A stretch of DNA of 64,000 nucleotides from Carboxylicivirga mesophila. GTDB taxonomy: Bacteria; Bacteroidota; Bacteroidia; Bacteroidales; Marinilabiliaceae. This document shows positions 37,076-46,211 of this stretch, piece by piece; within the stretch, counting starts at the first letter, position 1; each line of letters starts with the position of its first letter. A program made the translations under genes and the position numbers. The stretch spans positions 1 through 64,000 of the forward strand of contig NZ_JAGUCN010000009.1 of assembly GCF_018271975.1 (NCBI RefSeq). The letters run 5' to 3'. The notes beneath the pieces were generated by a model. It was not told the DNA's origin, searched no databases, and worked only from the letters and a program-made list of their open reading frames with translations.

Positions 37076-40072
37076 CTATTCAGCAATGTTGTTATCGTTA
37101 ATCACAATGGCTGCTTTTTGCTTTTTGCCATCCATAAGAATGGTTAAAGGCTGCTCAAACTCCACATGACGGAAGTATTCTGTTTCCCTCACAAGTTTCT
37201 GCTGCTTAAGAGTATCCAAATTAACAAACTGTTCTTCACTATTATGGTGCACACTAAAATAGCCCACATTCATAGATGTGACATTATGAAAGAAATGTGA
37301 GCCCAATGAGGCATCCAACGGGAAGTTAGGCAATCCCATCTCTACAATAACCCTGGCATGAGATATTTGCGACCAGAATACCGGAATACCGGTAAAACGA
37401 TCACGGGTTCCCCATCGGCCAGGGCCAATAAGTACATATTCTTTTCCCTGCTCTTCGAAATACTGATTAATAGCCGCCATTTCAGCCCCCATTTCTGCTG
37501 TTTTGGTACGATCAAACACATCAATATTCATATACACCACATCTTTAATATGCTTAAGTCGTCCGTTACCCATTCCTTTGATGGATTGAAGTAACAACTG
37601 ACTATTGCTAACCTCATCAAAGTTAATGTCGGCGTTATTCTCAATACGTATCAGTGGTTTAATCTGCAGCAGGTAAAGAGTTGGCAGGTTACGTCTTCCC
37701 GGTTCAAGGTCAACAGCAAACTCAATTTCAACAGGTGCTCCCATAGCCTCTTTGAAGAAGCGCAACAGCATATCCAGTGTTTGCGAAAGCGGAATGTAAT
37801 CGTACTTGAGGATATTGGAGAAGTTAACGACACGAGGACCGCGCTTTGTGAAGTCATTCACCATGCGATCGTAGTTGTAGTCATACACCGTGGCGCAGTG
37901 CTTCAGGTTACCATCCTCTTCGGCCTCTTTGATGGCAAGCTTAACGATAGCAGCATCTTCACCCCCTTTTTCAAGGCAGAAATCTGTTTTATCAAGGTCA
38001 AGCGCATAAAAATAGGCTTGTGAATCTTTTATCTGATCCTGAATAGAATTAAGCTCCAGCTTTGGATGCTTAGGACAGAAACGATAAGCCTTTTCACCGC
38101 CCACAACATACTTACCCAAACCGACAGCCAAAACAGCAAACCCATCTTCGGGCTTCATATACGAAAACGGATAATAATTATAAGACTGCGCCACCCCACT
38201 AATGTTAGGATAGAAGCGATCGCCCACCTTGCCGCCTACCACTTCCTGAATGATGACAGCCATCTTCTCCTCTTCAATCTTATAGTTAACCGCATCAAAA
38301 TAGGCTTTGGCAGGATCACTGAACATAGATGCATACACCAACTTAACGGCGGTACATAGCTGACGGAATCGCTCATTTACATCGGGATGATTGTTGGGCA
38401 CCATATAAGTGGCATACACCCCTGCAAAGGGCTGTAACAGACTATCCTCAAACAGTCCGGAAGAACGCACGGCCAGCGGCTGGTCCATCACCTCAACATA
38501 CTGCATCAGTTTCTCATTCACCTCATCACTCAGCTCCGACTTTAAAAATAAATCTTTGATGGCTTCATAATCGCGGCCAATAAAGGCAGGCGTATAGAGG
38601 TTATTTTTTTCGATAAAGTGCGTGAACTCGCCGGCTCCAATTATGGTTGTTGATGGGATACGTATATTAATGTCATCGATGATATTATCAAAATTGATAT
38701 TCTCGATGAAGTTACTGAGAAAAGCCACGCCTCGTCCCTTACCGCCGAACGAACCTTCGCCAATGCGCACGATATAACGACAGCTTTTCACCATCTCCTT
38801 ATCAAACATCACCACCTTACCGCGCAGCCTTTCCAAGCGTACATCCTCAAAAATTTCCAATATGGCTTGTCGCAGCTTGTTGGAGCTTTCGAAATCCTCA
38901 ATGCGATAGGGCCTCAGTCGCTTGGCGATGGTAATCTCACCGCGAGCCATCAGCCAGGTAGATATCCCGTTTCGGCGGGCGTGATACAGCAATGATTCGG
39001 GCGTCACCTCTTCGATGCACTCCACAAACTCCTTAAGATTGCGGGCCACAGCTACTTTAGCACCTCGTGTATTTTTAAACACAAAATTACCAAAGCCCAG
39101 CTTCTGATGAATGAAATTATAGATATCAAGAGATAAGCTGTCGGAGTTCTTATCAATAAAATCGGAGTTAATGGCTTCGGCCCTTAAGGCATTAGCCGGG
39201 TCAGATGACTGCAGCAATGTAGGTATAATCGTTAACGATTTAACATACTTGATAAGTTCAACGCCAGCGTCTTCATCTTCCTTGCCGTTACGTGCATATT
39301 TTACATCGGAGATAACACAAATAAGGTTATCGAGGTATTTATCCACAATCTCCACGGCATCCTCATAATTACTGACCAGTAGAATTTTTGGGCGCACCCG
39401 CATCTTCATGATCTTATGCAACTGATCGCTCGATTCTTCGGCCAATATAGCCTGTGTCTGACTCATAATAATGGAATACAACAGCGGCAGGTAGCGGGTG
39501 TAGTATTTCTGCGAGTCCTCTACCAGCAGGATGACACGCACATCGCCCACCTTCACATCCTTCTCCACGTTCATCTTGTCCTCCACATACTTAATCATGG
39601 CCAGAAACACGCGCGAATCACCATTCCAGACAAATACCTTATCGATGTGCTCGATGTTACCACTGCCTTCGTCGAAAAACTTCAGGTCGGCATTATTATT
39701 CACCATTAGCAGAATGGGCACCTCCGGCTGTATCTCCTTGAGGCGGGCACTCATTTGCAGGGGCAGCTGCTTATCGAGGCCAGCCATAACAATAATCATG
39801 TCAAACTCTCGCTCCTGCATCAGCTCCTCAGCTTCATTAATAGTAGCCACACTGGAGATGCGCGGTGCTGTAAAAAGATTGAGCTGCAGGTATTCGCCAA
39901 AAATCTTATCGAAAAAGCGCCCCTCGCGCACAATACTATAGGCATCGTAATGGTTGGCAATAAGCAACACCTCTTTTACCTTAAAAGACATGAGTTCCTG
40001 AAAGATATCACGGTCGCTGCGTTTGCGGTTATATATGGTAGATAGTGTTAATTCGTCGATGTTGTTGTTCAT
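37076..40072 (-). CDS. Receiver-domain/PEP-synthase ATP-binding domain fusion
   Basis: I chose the ATG at 40072 (998 aa, MNNNIDELTLS); an upstream TTG adds six residues. The first half looks like two degenerate response-regulator receivers: one in residues 25-150 (VLLIANHYDAYS, FDMIIVMAGLD), another from about 180 to 310 (VILLVEDSQKYY, then CVISDVKYARNG with the likely phospho-acceptor Asp). A linker leads to a pyruvate-phosphate-dikinase/PEP-synthase N-terminal ATP-grasp domain (GGKGRGVAFLSNF, PLAVRSSGLFEDSLLQPFAG, VEIEFAVDLE, LLQIKPL). The swivelling phosphohistidine domain and the PEP/pyruvate barrel are both absent. It is therefore not a complete PEP synthase and may transfer phosphate to, or sense, something else. 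I recall similar long proteins in Bacteroidota, usually annotated PEP synthase. Confidence 0.8.
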   Translation of the reverse strand: MNNNIDELTLSTIYNRKRSDRDIFQELMSFKVKEVLLIANHYDAYSIVREGRFFDKIFGEYLQLNLFTAPRISSVATINEAEELMQEREFDMIIVMAGLDKQLPLQMSARLKEIQPEVPILLMVNNNADLKFFDEGSGNIEHIDKVFVWNGDSRVFLAMIKYVEDKMNVEKDVKVGDVRVILLVEDSQKYYTRYLPLLYSIIMSQTQAILAEESSDQLHKIMKMRVRPKILLVSNYEDAVEIVDKYLDNLICVISDVKYARNGKEDEDAGVELIKYVKSLTIIPTLLQSSDPANALRAEAINSDFIDKNSDSLSLDIYNFIHQKLGFGNFVFKNTRGAKVAVARNLKEFVECIEEVTPESLLYHARRNGISTWLMARGEITIAKRLRPYRIEDFESSNKLRQAILEIFEDVRLERLRGKVVMFDKEMVKSCRYIVRIGEGSFGGKGRGVAFLSNFIENINFDNIIDDINIRIPSTTIIGAGEFTHFIEKNNLYTPAFIGRDYEAIKDLFLKSELSDEVNEKLMQYVEVMDQPLAVRSSGLFEDSLLQPFAGVYATYMVPNNHPDVNERFRQLCTAVKLVYASMFSDPAKAYFDAVNYKIEEEKMAVIIQEVVGGKVGDRFYPNISGVAQSYNYYPFSYMKPEDGFAVLAVGLGKYVVGGEKAYRFCPKHPKLELNSIQDQIKDSQAYFYALDLDKTDFCLEKGGEDAAIVKLAIKEAEEDGNLKHCATVYDYNYDRMVNDFTKRGPRVVNFSNILKYDYIPLSQTLDMLLRFFKEAMGAPVEIEFAVDLEPGRRNLPTLYLLQIKPLIRIENNADINFDEVSNSQLLLQSIKGMGNGRLKHIKDVVYMNIDVFDRTKTAEMGAEMAAINQYFEEQGKEYVLIGPGRWGTRDRFTGIPVFWSQISHARVIVEMGLPNFPLDASLGSHFFHNVTSMNVGYFSVHHNSEEQFVNLDTLKQQKLVRETEYFRHVEFEQPLTILMDGKKQKAAIVINDNNIAE

Positions 40073-40090
40073 TGGGCAGATACTAGACAA

Positions 40091-40405
40091 TTATAAATTA
40101 GCTTGCTAAACTCTTAAAACAAAGAAGAGCAAATTAAGTTAAAATTGTTGGCATGGGAAGAAAAGCGAGGTGATTTTGGTCAATGAGGGGCCATGCTGTG
40201 CAGCAGGCGTTCTTTCGTAATCTGTGCTAAGAAAGAATTAATACTAACTGCAAAGCCTGTCTAATAAAGTCGGGCTTTTGTATAACTATGCGTTTTGAAT
40301 TGAGCATTAGCTGGCAATGTGCAGTACTGTTAACTATAGAGGAGAAAAAGAGTTGCTGGATATGTTTATATTCAATTCAGTTTCAGTAAATGTTTTATAG
40401 TTACA
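40091..40405. other. Intergenic region without a recognised gene
   Basis: It holds a small hairpin TTCTTT/AAAGAA near 40211-40238 and a terminator-like hairpin (AAAGCCTG/CGGGCTTT, about 40252-40279, followed by TTTTG on plus), although no plus-strand gene ends here. No coding potential is seen. Confidence 0.4.
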
Positions 40406-40505
40406 AAACCGATGCTTATCCATTTGCCAACCGATAGTTATCGGTTTTTAAATGGATAGCTATCCGTTTTAAGGCTCTAGCAGAGCGCAGTCTGCGACTA
40501 CGCTC
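40406..40505. repeat. Nested palindromes and REP-like hairpins
   Basis: Outer arms TATCCATTT (40417-40425) and AAATGGATA (40450-40458) enclose inner arms AACCGATA (40429-40436) and TATCGGTT (40439-40446), all perfect. The palindrome GGATAGCTATCC follows at 40454-40465. Next to it, GAGCG.AGTC-TGC-GACT.CGCTC (40483-40505) overlaps the stop codon of the lipoprotein gene, and AGAGC/GCTCT pairs beside it. This resembles REP or transcription-stop structures for the minus-strand gene. Confidence 0.6.
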
Positions 40506-41142
40506 AATGAATAAAATGATCCTTTCTCAGGCGTTTGGCTACACGACGTGATAGGTAGTTATTCAAGGTGTCATACCCAGCGTAAATACCATTCACTACA
40601 ATTTCACTTATCCATTTATAATTGTCTAAATCATTGACATCGTACAAGTAAACATTGTAGCTTGAATTGGGTTCTTCACGCTCATTGGTCACAGAACTAT
40701 TTTCGTAATAAGTGGTGACATATTTAGAGCTTGTCCAATAATCGCCAAGGTTCACGACCAAAATGGCCTCACAGCCCGAACGTTTTAATTGGTTTTTAAA
40801 TTGTTCGTAAGTATAATCTTCATCGGGCAAAAAAGCTTCCGTCGATTTTATAATACGTGGAAAACCACCCGGACTTATATTACGCTCGAGTGACTTCTCG
40901 AGCTGCTTGCGGAATTTGAGATAAGAGATGTCGTTAAAATTACTGCGTACATTATTGTTGTAGTTTCCCTCAGTGAATCCTTTAAAATTATTGCCTGTGG
41001 TAAATACAAGCATCATTGATGAATAGGGACGCTGGGCAGGGCTTTTAACAATAGAAGTAATGGAAGATGAAGCACAGCTGGTTAATAATACAGCTAATAA
41101 ATAAAGAATAACTAATCGTTGAGGCAAGGTATTACAATTCAT
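40504..41142 (-). CDS. Putative outer-membrane lipoprotein, 212 aa
   Basis: I chose the ATG at 41142; a TTG lies three codons upstream. The N terminus has a lipoprotein signal with lipobox LLTSC, followed by ASSS. The mature part has no family I recognise. It contains ISYLKFRKQLEKSLE, a YTYEQFKNQLKRSGCEAILVV segment typical of an alpha/beta periplasmic fold, and a repeated-aromatic stretch YVTTYYENSS. It precedes, on the opposite side of a 240-base gap, the curlin-repeat gene transcribed the same way; a role in surface assembly is possible but unsupported. Confidence 0.65.
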   Translation of the reverse strand: MNCNTLPQRLVILYLLAVLLTSCASSSITSIVKSPAQRPYSSMMLVFTTGNNFKGFTEGNYNNNVRSNFNDISYLKFRKQLEKSLERNISPGGFPRIIKSTEAFLPDEDYTYEQFKNQLKRSGCEAILVVNLGDYWTSSKYVTTYYENSSVTNEREEPNSSYNVYLYDVNDLDNYKWISEIVVNGIYAGYDTLNNYLSRRVAKRLRKDHFIH

Positions 41143-41332
41143 AACTTTCAATATTACATGGGGGTGTTATTTCCTAAGAACGTCTGTCCAAAGGCAATTA
41201 GCAATTATGTTTTATGAAAGCTTTCAGATATTAGACAAACCCGATGGGGCTTGCACGTATCTAATAACAAAATGATTGATAAAGCATTTTGCTTATATTA
41301 TGGGTTATACCGATTACGAATCACAGATTGAT

Positions 41333-41369
41333 TAAAAACAAGCCCATCAGCATAACATACTGACGGGCT
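41333..41369 (-). terminator. Terminator of the curlin-repeat gene
   Basis: On minus: arms AGCCCGTCAG and CTGATGGGCT (one G-U pair) around a nine-base loop, followed by TGTTTTT. It lies about 27 bases after the stop at 41396. Confidence 0.85.
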
Positions 41370-41395
41370 ACTCTAACAACAAATATCAACTACCA

Positions 41396-42721
41396 TTATT
41401 GCATTACAACCGATACATTCTGATTGCCTTGTTGAATAACAACAGATGCATCGTTACTACCGTGCTGCTGTACCAGCGCTCTGTTCATGTTACCTTGCTG
41501 ACTAACAAAAGATGATAAGTGAGACCCCTGCATTTCATTAACAGCACGATTGCCTTGTCCGTTTTGATTTACAACAACCAGGTCATGGCCACCCGAATGG
41601 TCAACCCTTGCTACATTAGAGCTGCCAGACTGCCCAACATATATACTTGAATGACCACCATTTGACTCCACAACACCCCGGTTGTCTTCTCCATTTTGGC
41701 ACACTCTTACTACACCATGACCCCCTTTACGATCGATACGCGCCACATTACCGCTTCCTGATTGATTGACTGTAGCTGTGCTATGTCCCCCTTTTGAGTA
41801 AATGACGGCCCGGTTGCCATCCCCCGATTGTCTTACAGCAGCAGTACTATGTGCCCCTTTCTGATCAATCAGAGCTGTATTACCTGTTCCATTCTGCACA
41901 GCGGCTGCAGTTAACTGATTGCCTTGCTGGGCAACCTTTGCCAGGTTATTATCACCAGCCTGACGAATCCGTACTAAGTGCCCCGAACTTCCTCCCTGGC
42001 TTGCAGAGGCCCTGTTATCATGACCGTTTTGAATTATCCGGGCAGTGTATTCCTGTCCTTTGCCTTGCTTAATATTTGCCCGGTTACCATTACCATTTTG
42101 TGCTATTACAGCAGTTCCTCCATGCGATCCGGTCTGAATCTTCGCCCAGTTATCCATACCGTGCTGCGCAATAAAAGCAGTATTATTACTTGCTCCCTTA
42201 TGCCCATCTCCATGCTCTCCATCTTCATGAGAAGAACCTCCTTTATCGCCTTTGCCACCGTTGCCGCATTGACCACTATCGTGCCCTTCATCATGGCTAT
42301 CGTCATGCTCATCAATGCTACTGCTTTGCTCAATTGCTGCCATATTCAAAGAACCTGTCTGCACAATTCTGGCTGTGCTATTGGCAATACTTTGCAGGGT
42401 ACCTTGCTTAATAACTGCCCGTGAACCTGCACCGCTCTGGTCAATTACAGCACGTACACTGTTCACGCCCATATCGGGTAGGCTACCTTGGTGAATTCCA
42501 GCCTGATTACCAGACCCATTCTGCCTGACAACTGCGACATTACGCTCAGCAGCTGCTGTGGCATTACTCATCTGATTCACCCTTGAGCGGTTACTTGTTC
42601 CGGTTTGATCAACTAACGACCTGTTATAGTCACCTTCCTGATTGGTAACAGCTGTATTTTGTGCCATCACCATTGATGAACATACTAGAAGTCCAATCAA
42701 CAATTTCATTTTTGTTCTCAT
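41396..42721 (-). CDS. Curli-like amyloid protein with curlin repeats
   Basis: 441 residues with signal peptide MRTKMKLLIGLLVCSSMVMA; a second ATG four codons later also fits. Most of the protein is built of curlin-type units of about 22 residues with the Q-x-G-x2-N pattern (QNGSGNQA, QNGNGNRA, QSGDGNRA, QSGSGNVA, QNGEDNRG and others), as in CsgA/CsgB, predicting a secreted beta-solenoid that forms functional amyloid. A His/Asp/Gly-rich insert of about 45 residues (about 130-175, with EHDDSHDEGHDSG and SHEDGEHGDGHKG) interrupts the repeats and looks metal-binding. No csgG, csgE or csgF homologue is adjacent. The sequence supports the fold well; the biofilm role is inference from the family. 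Confidence 0.85.
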   Translation of the reverse strand: MRTKMKLLIGLLVCSSMVMAQNTAVTNQEGDYNRSLVDQTGTSNRSRVNQMSNATAAAERNVAVVRQNGSGNQAGIHQGSLPDMGVNSVRAVIDQSGAGSRAVIKQGTLQSIANSTARIVQTGSLNMAAIEQSSSIDEHDDSHDEGHDSGQCGNGGKGDKGGSSHEDGEHGDGHKGASNNTAFIAQHGMDNWAKIQTGSHGGTAVIAQNGNGNRANIKQGKGQEYTARIIQNGHDNRASASQGGSSGHLVRIRQAGDNNLAKVAQQGNQLTAAAVQNGTGNTALIDQKGAHSTAAVRQSGDGNRAVIYSKGGHSTATVNQSGSGNVARIDRKGGHGVVRVCQNGEDNRGVVESNGGHSSIYVGQSGSSNVARVDHSGGHDLVVVNQNGQGNRAVNEMQGSHLSSFVSQQGNMNRALVQQHGSNDASVVIQQGNQNVSVVMQ

Positions 42722-42923
42722 AGTGAAAGTTTAGAAATTACAATACCCACCCCCGCACATCATTAACAAACAGCAAGTTAGAGCCAATAATTTCTAAATT
42801 CAATTCACTCATCATCAATGGTTCCTAAAAAGTGACGAACACCTTCCAGAATTACATGAACAAAACCATATCATAGACCAAAGCATTGACAATCATTTAG
42901 GTACATTATTACCCAATAATAAA

Positions 42924-44051
42924 CTACAGCATTTCTTTAGTACTTGGCAAACGGTTATTAAACGGATCTTTACGTATAGCAGCCCTAATGGCTTTGGCCA
43001 GAGCTTTAAAGATGCCCTCGATTTTGTGATGCTCGTTTTTTCCTTCGGCCTTAATGTTCAGGTTGCAGGCGGCAGCATCGGTGAAGCTCTTGAAGAAGTG
43101 GTAAAACATTTCGGTAGGCATGTCGCCAATCATCTCGCGCTTAAAGTCGGCCTCCCACACCAGCCACGAGCGCCCACCAAAATCTAGCGTCACCTGTGCC
43201 AGGCAGTCGTCCATGGGCAGGCAGAAACCATAGCGTTCAATGCCACGCTTATCGCCCAATGCCTTTTTTATAGCCTCGCCCAGCACAATGGCCGTATCCT
43301 CAATGGTGTGATGCTCGTCGACATGCAGATCGCCGTCCACCATCACTGACAGGTCGCAGCCCGAGTGGCGACCAATCTGTTCCAGCATATGGTCGAAAAA
43401 ATGAAGACCCGTATTGATGCTGCAAATGCCTTTCCCATCCAGGTTGATGGACACAGCAATTTTTGTTTCGGCCGTGCTACGTTCAACGGTGGCGGTACGC
43501 TCCGTTGCAAACAAGTGTTGCGTCACATCGGCCCAGCTGGCACTACAGAGCGAGCAAACATCGGCCAACCCGGCAGCCTCCAGCTCCTTGGCAGCCACAT
43601 CAGATTCCTTCAGGTAGATGGCTTTACATCCCAGGTTTTTAGCCAGCTCCACATCAGTCAGCCGGTCACCAATCACATAGGAATTGGCCAGGTCGTAATC
43701 ACCCTCAATGTATTTGGTGAGCAAGCCGGTACGGGGTTTACGTGTGGGGGCATTCTCTTCAGGCAAAGAGCGATCGACAAGGATATCGGCAAACACAATG
43801 CCTTCGTTTTTGAGTGTTTGAAGCATCTTGTTCTGTGCCGGCCAAAAGGTCTCTTCGGGAAATGAGTCGGTCCCCAGCCCATCCTGGTTGGTCACCATCA
43901 CCAATTCAAAATCGAGCTGCTCAACAATGGTGGACAGGTTCTTGAACACGCCCGGGTAGAACTCCAGTTTTTCGAGACTATCCACCTGGAAGTCCACTGG
44001 CGGTTCTATTATTAAGGTACCATCACGATCTATAAAAAGTAGTTTCTTCAT
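42924..44051 (-). CDS. hisB: Bifunctional histidinol-phosphatase/imidazoleglycerol-phosphate dehydratase
   Basis: 375 residues with two domains. The N-terminal HAD phosphatase has the DxD signature (Asp8 and Asp10 in FIDRDGT) and removes phosphate from histidinol phosphate. The C-terminal dehydratase has the manganese-binding histidine motifs ([31 protein letters not shown] and [13 protein letters not shown]). It catalyses steps 6 and 8 of histidine synthesis. It is the last gene of hisG-D-C-esterase-B and is preceded by a 91-base gap that carries a dispersed inverted repeat. Confidence 0.96.
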   Translation of the reverse strand: MKKLLFIDRDGTLIIEPPVDFQVDSLEKLEFYPGVFKNLSTIVEQLDFELVMVTNQDGLGTDSFPEETFWPAQNKMLQTLKNEGIVFADILVDRSLPEENAPTRKPRTGLLTKYIEGDYDLANSYVIGDRLTDVELAKNLGCKAIYLKESDVAAKELEAAGLADVCSLCSASWADVTQHLFATERTATVERSTAETKIAVSINLDGKGICSINTGLHFFDHMLEQIGRHSGCDLSVMVDGDLHVDEHHTIEDTAIVLGEAIKKALGDKRGIERYGFCLPMDDCLAQVTLDFGGRSWLVWEADFKREMIGDMPTEMFYHFFKSFTDAAACNLNIKAEGKNEHHKIEGIFKALAKAIRAAIRKDPFNNRLPSTKEML

Positions 44052-44074
44052 GTTTTAAATAGTATCAAGATTTG

Positions 44075-44135
44075 AGTATCAAGATGATTTGCAGCTTACC
44101 AACCGCCCTGTGTCTTGATACTTTTGTCTTATGTC
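44075..44135. repeat. Dispersed inverted repeat, copy between the esterase gene and hisB
   Basis: Perfect arms AGTATCAAGA (44075-44084) and TCTTGATACT (44113-44122), followed by TTTGTCTTATGTCT. The words AGTATCAAGATGATT and TACTT(T/C)TGTCTT(A/G)TGTCT recur at 46150-46211. A half-copy, AGTATCAAGA, lies at 44061-44070. Confidence 0.7.
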
Positions 44136-44142
44136 TTTCTGT

Positions 44143-45045
44143 CTAATACTTCATCACATTCGTTTTCAACCAGACTTCAAGGTATTCCGTCCAATACGCT
44201 ACAGGACGTTTGGCATCAAAACCAAAGCCATGGCCGCCAATGGGCAGTATCACCTTGGTCACGTTCCCGCCTTTTTCAAATAAATTATTCGCATACCTGT
44301 ATGTATTCTCAACAGGCACGGCCCCATCATCGAGCGAATGCACCAGCAGGGTTACCGGCGTTTGTTCACTCACTTGCTTCTCCAGTGAGAAATACTCAAC
44401 CATGTCCTGTTCAGGTGCATCCCCAATCAGGTTCTGACGGCTCCCCATGTGGGTACAGGTTGTGTCCATGCTGATAACCGGGTACATCAGTACCGAGAAA
44501 TCAGGCCGCACCTCCTCCGAAGTCCTCTCCTTATCAACCGGATTGGTAAATAAAGTAGATGCCGATGCCGCCAGATGACCGCCGGCAGAGAAGCCTATAA
44601 TACCGATTCGTGATGGATCAATATGCAATTCTTTAGCCCGTGAGCGAACCAAGTAAATAGCTTGCTGCGCATCCATCAATGGAACAAAAGCCGGTTTATC
44701 AAACAAGTCATCATCGGGTAAGCGGTATTTTAACACAAAGGCTTCAAATCCCTGCTGATTAAACCACTCAGCTGCCATAAATCCTTCATGATCGATGGCT
44801 TCGATTGCATAGCCGCCACCGGGAACAATGATGACAGCCGGCCTGGCCTCACTTCCCTTTACCGGGTAATGATACAACTGCGGAACGGTTACACGCGAAA
44901 TACGGTAATCAACATTTTGCTCTTCAACCTCAAGGCCTTTGCTAAAGGGTACACTACCCTCCCAGAGGTCAATAACCTGCTTTTGACTATACATTTGGAA
45001 CACACTCAAAACTAATAAACTGATTACAAACAGACTGTTTTTCAT
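44143..45045 (-). CDS. Secreted alpha/beta-hydrolase, carbohydrate-esterase-like
   Basis: 300 residues with signal peptide MKNSLFVISLLVLSVFQMYS. The oxyanion motif PGGGY is at 75-79, the nucleophile Ser153 is in GFSAGGH, the acid is probably Asp240 in SLDDGAVP, and the catalytic His272 is in GGHGFG. This is the BD-FAE/acetyl-xylan-esterase type of fold found in Bacteroidota polysaccharide metabolism. It begins 12 bases after hisC, so it is cotranscribed with his genes although it acts outside the cytoplasm. The substrate is unknown. Confidence 0.82.
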   Translation of the reverse strand: MKNSLFVISLLVLSVFQMYSQKQVIDLWEGSVPFSKGLEVEEQNVDYRISRVTVPQLYHYPVKGSEARPAVIIVPGGGYAIEAIDHEGFMAAEWFNQQGFEAFVLKYRLPDDDLFDKPAFVPLMDAQQAIYLVRSRAKELHIDPSRIGIIGFSAGGHLAASASTLFTNPVDKERTSEEVRPDFSVLMYPVISMDTTCTHMGSRQNLIGDAPEQDMVEYFSLEKQVSEQTPVTLLVHSLDDGAVPVENTYRYANNLFEKGGNVTKVILPIGGHGFGFDAKRPVAYWTEYLEVWLKTNVMKY

Positions 45046-45057
45046 TGGATTAAGATA

Positions 45058-46095
45058 CTATTTCGGGTACATATTTAAAGCTTCTGTCAACTGCTTATTT
45101 TCTTCCGGAGTCCCTACTGTTATTCGCAAACAGCCGGCACACAAGGCTACCGATGAACGATCACGTATGATGATTTGCTTTTGGACCAGATAGTCATAAA
45201 CACCACGGGCATCGTCCACCCTCACAAGCAGGTAATTGGCATCGGATGGATATACCTTTTTTACAAAATTCAATTGCAACAGCACCTCTTTCAAATAAGT
45301 ACGCTCTTTTAGAAGCAACTCAACCCATTTCTGCTTTTCATCGACTCTTTCCAGCAACTCCAATGCTTTTTCCTGTGTAAGTATATTAATATTATAGGGA
45401 TATTTAATATTACTCAGCACTTTTATCAGCTCAGGCGCTGCAAAAGCCATTCCCAGACGAATACCCGCCATTCCCCAGGCCTTGGAGAAAGTTTGTAAAA
45501 TCACCAGGTTAGGATTCGCGCCCAGCTTCGACAGCCAGCTCTTTTCCAGAGCAAAATCGATATAGGCCTCATCCAGCACTACAATGCCCTCAAACTCACT
45601 CACCAGTCTTTGAATATCTGCCTCAGCCAGACAATTCCCTGTGGGGTTGTTGGGCGAACAGATGAACAACAGCTTGGTGCGGTCGTCGCAGTCCGCCAGC
45701 AGGCCATCTGTATCCAGTTCAAACTCCTTTGTCAGCAATACCTTGCGCACTTCCACATTGTTAATGTCGGCCGCCACCTGGTACATGCCATAGGTCGGAT
45801 CGATCGAAACGACATTATCAACGCCTGGCTCGCAAAAGGCTCTGAATAATAAATCAATGGGCTCATCGCTGCCATTCCCCAGAAATATTTGTGCCGCATC
45901 AATCCCCTTTAGTGCAGCAATCTTTTCCTTCACCTTGCGCTGATAAGGGTCGGGGTAGCGGTTATAGGGCTGATTATACGGATTCTCATTAGCATCCAGA
46001 AAGACAGCCGCCTCACCAGTGTATTCATCGCGTGCCGATGAGTAGGGCTTTAGGTTCTTAATATTTGAGCGTAATAATTGGTTCAGTGGTTTCAT
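45058..46095 (-). CDS. hisC: Histidinol-phosphate aminotransferase
   Basis: Class I/II PLP enzyme for step 7 of histidine synthesis, 345 residues. The PLP lysine is Lys205 in QTFSKAWGMAGIRLG. Also seen are LDANENPY near the N terminus, SPNNPTG (147-153) and LDEAYIDF (174-181). It follows hisD with a 115-base gap holding a dispersed inverted repeat and an AGCT-rich spacer. Confidence 0.96.
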   Translation of the reverse strand: MKPLNQLLRSNIKNLKPYSSARDEYTGEAAVFLDANENPYNQPYNRYPDPYQRKVKEKIAALKGIDAAQIFLGNGSDEPIDLLFRAFCEPGVDNVVSIDPTYGMYQVAADINNVEVRKVLLTKEFELDTDGLLADCDDRTKLLFICSPNNPTGNCLAEADIQRLVSEFEGIVVLDEAYIDFALEKSWLSKLGANPNLVILQTFSKAWGMAGIRLGMAFAAPELIKVLSNIKYPYNINILTQEKALELLERVDEKQKWVELLLKERTYLKEVLLQLNFVKKVYPSDANYLLVRVDDARGVYDYLVQKQIIIRDRSSVALCAGCLRITVGTPEENKQLTEALNMYPK

Positions 46096-46104
46096 GTATA
46101 TAAG

Positions 46105-46140
46105 CTTATAGCTGATAGCTGTTAGCTACTTGCAGCTTGA
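46105..46140 (-). repeat. AGCT-rich degenerate spacer before hisC
   Basis: On minus: AGCTGCAAGTAGCTAACAGC, then TATCAGCTATAAGCTTA, ending about 10 bases before the ATG. Similar sense-strand spacers precede hutH (4501-4534), hisD (near 47507), trpD (55980-56020), trpA (60034-60067) and hisA (63434-63470). Confidence 0.55.
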
Positions 46141-46149
46141 TAATAATAT

Positions 46150-46211
46150 AGTATCAAGATGATTCAGAAGACACAAAATAGTCTTATGGCTTGATACTTC
46201 TGTCTTGTGTC
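46150..46211. repeat. Dispersed inverted repeat, copy between hisD and hisC
   Basis: Arms AGTATCAAG (46150-46158) and CTTGATACT (46190-46198), followed by TCTGTCTTGTGTCT. It is homologous to the copy at 44075-44135 and shares the exact 15-base word AGTATCAAGATGATT. Confidence 0.7.

Noticed and set aside
39531-39941. 136-codon plus-strand ORF inside the receiver/PEP-synthase-like gene
   Set aside because: It is an antisense shadow of a well-supported coding region, with Ser/Arg-rich composition typical of such shadows.
40252-40279. Terminator of a plus-strand gene
   Set aside because: The hairpin with T-run is oriented for plus, but no plus-strand gene ends here; it is left as unexplained intergenic structure.
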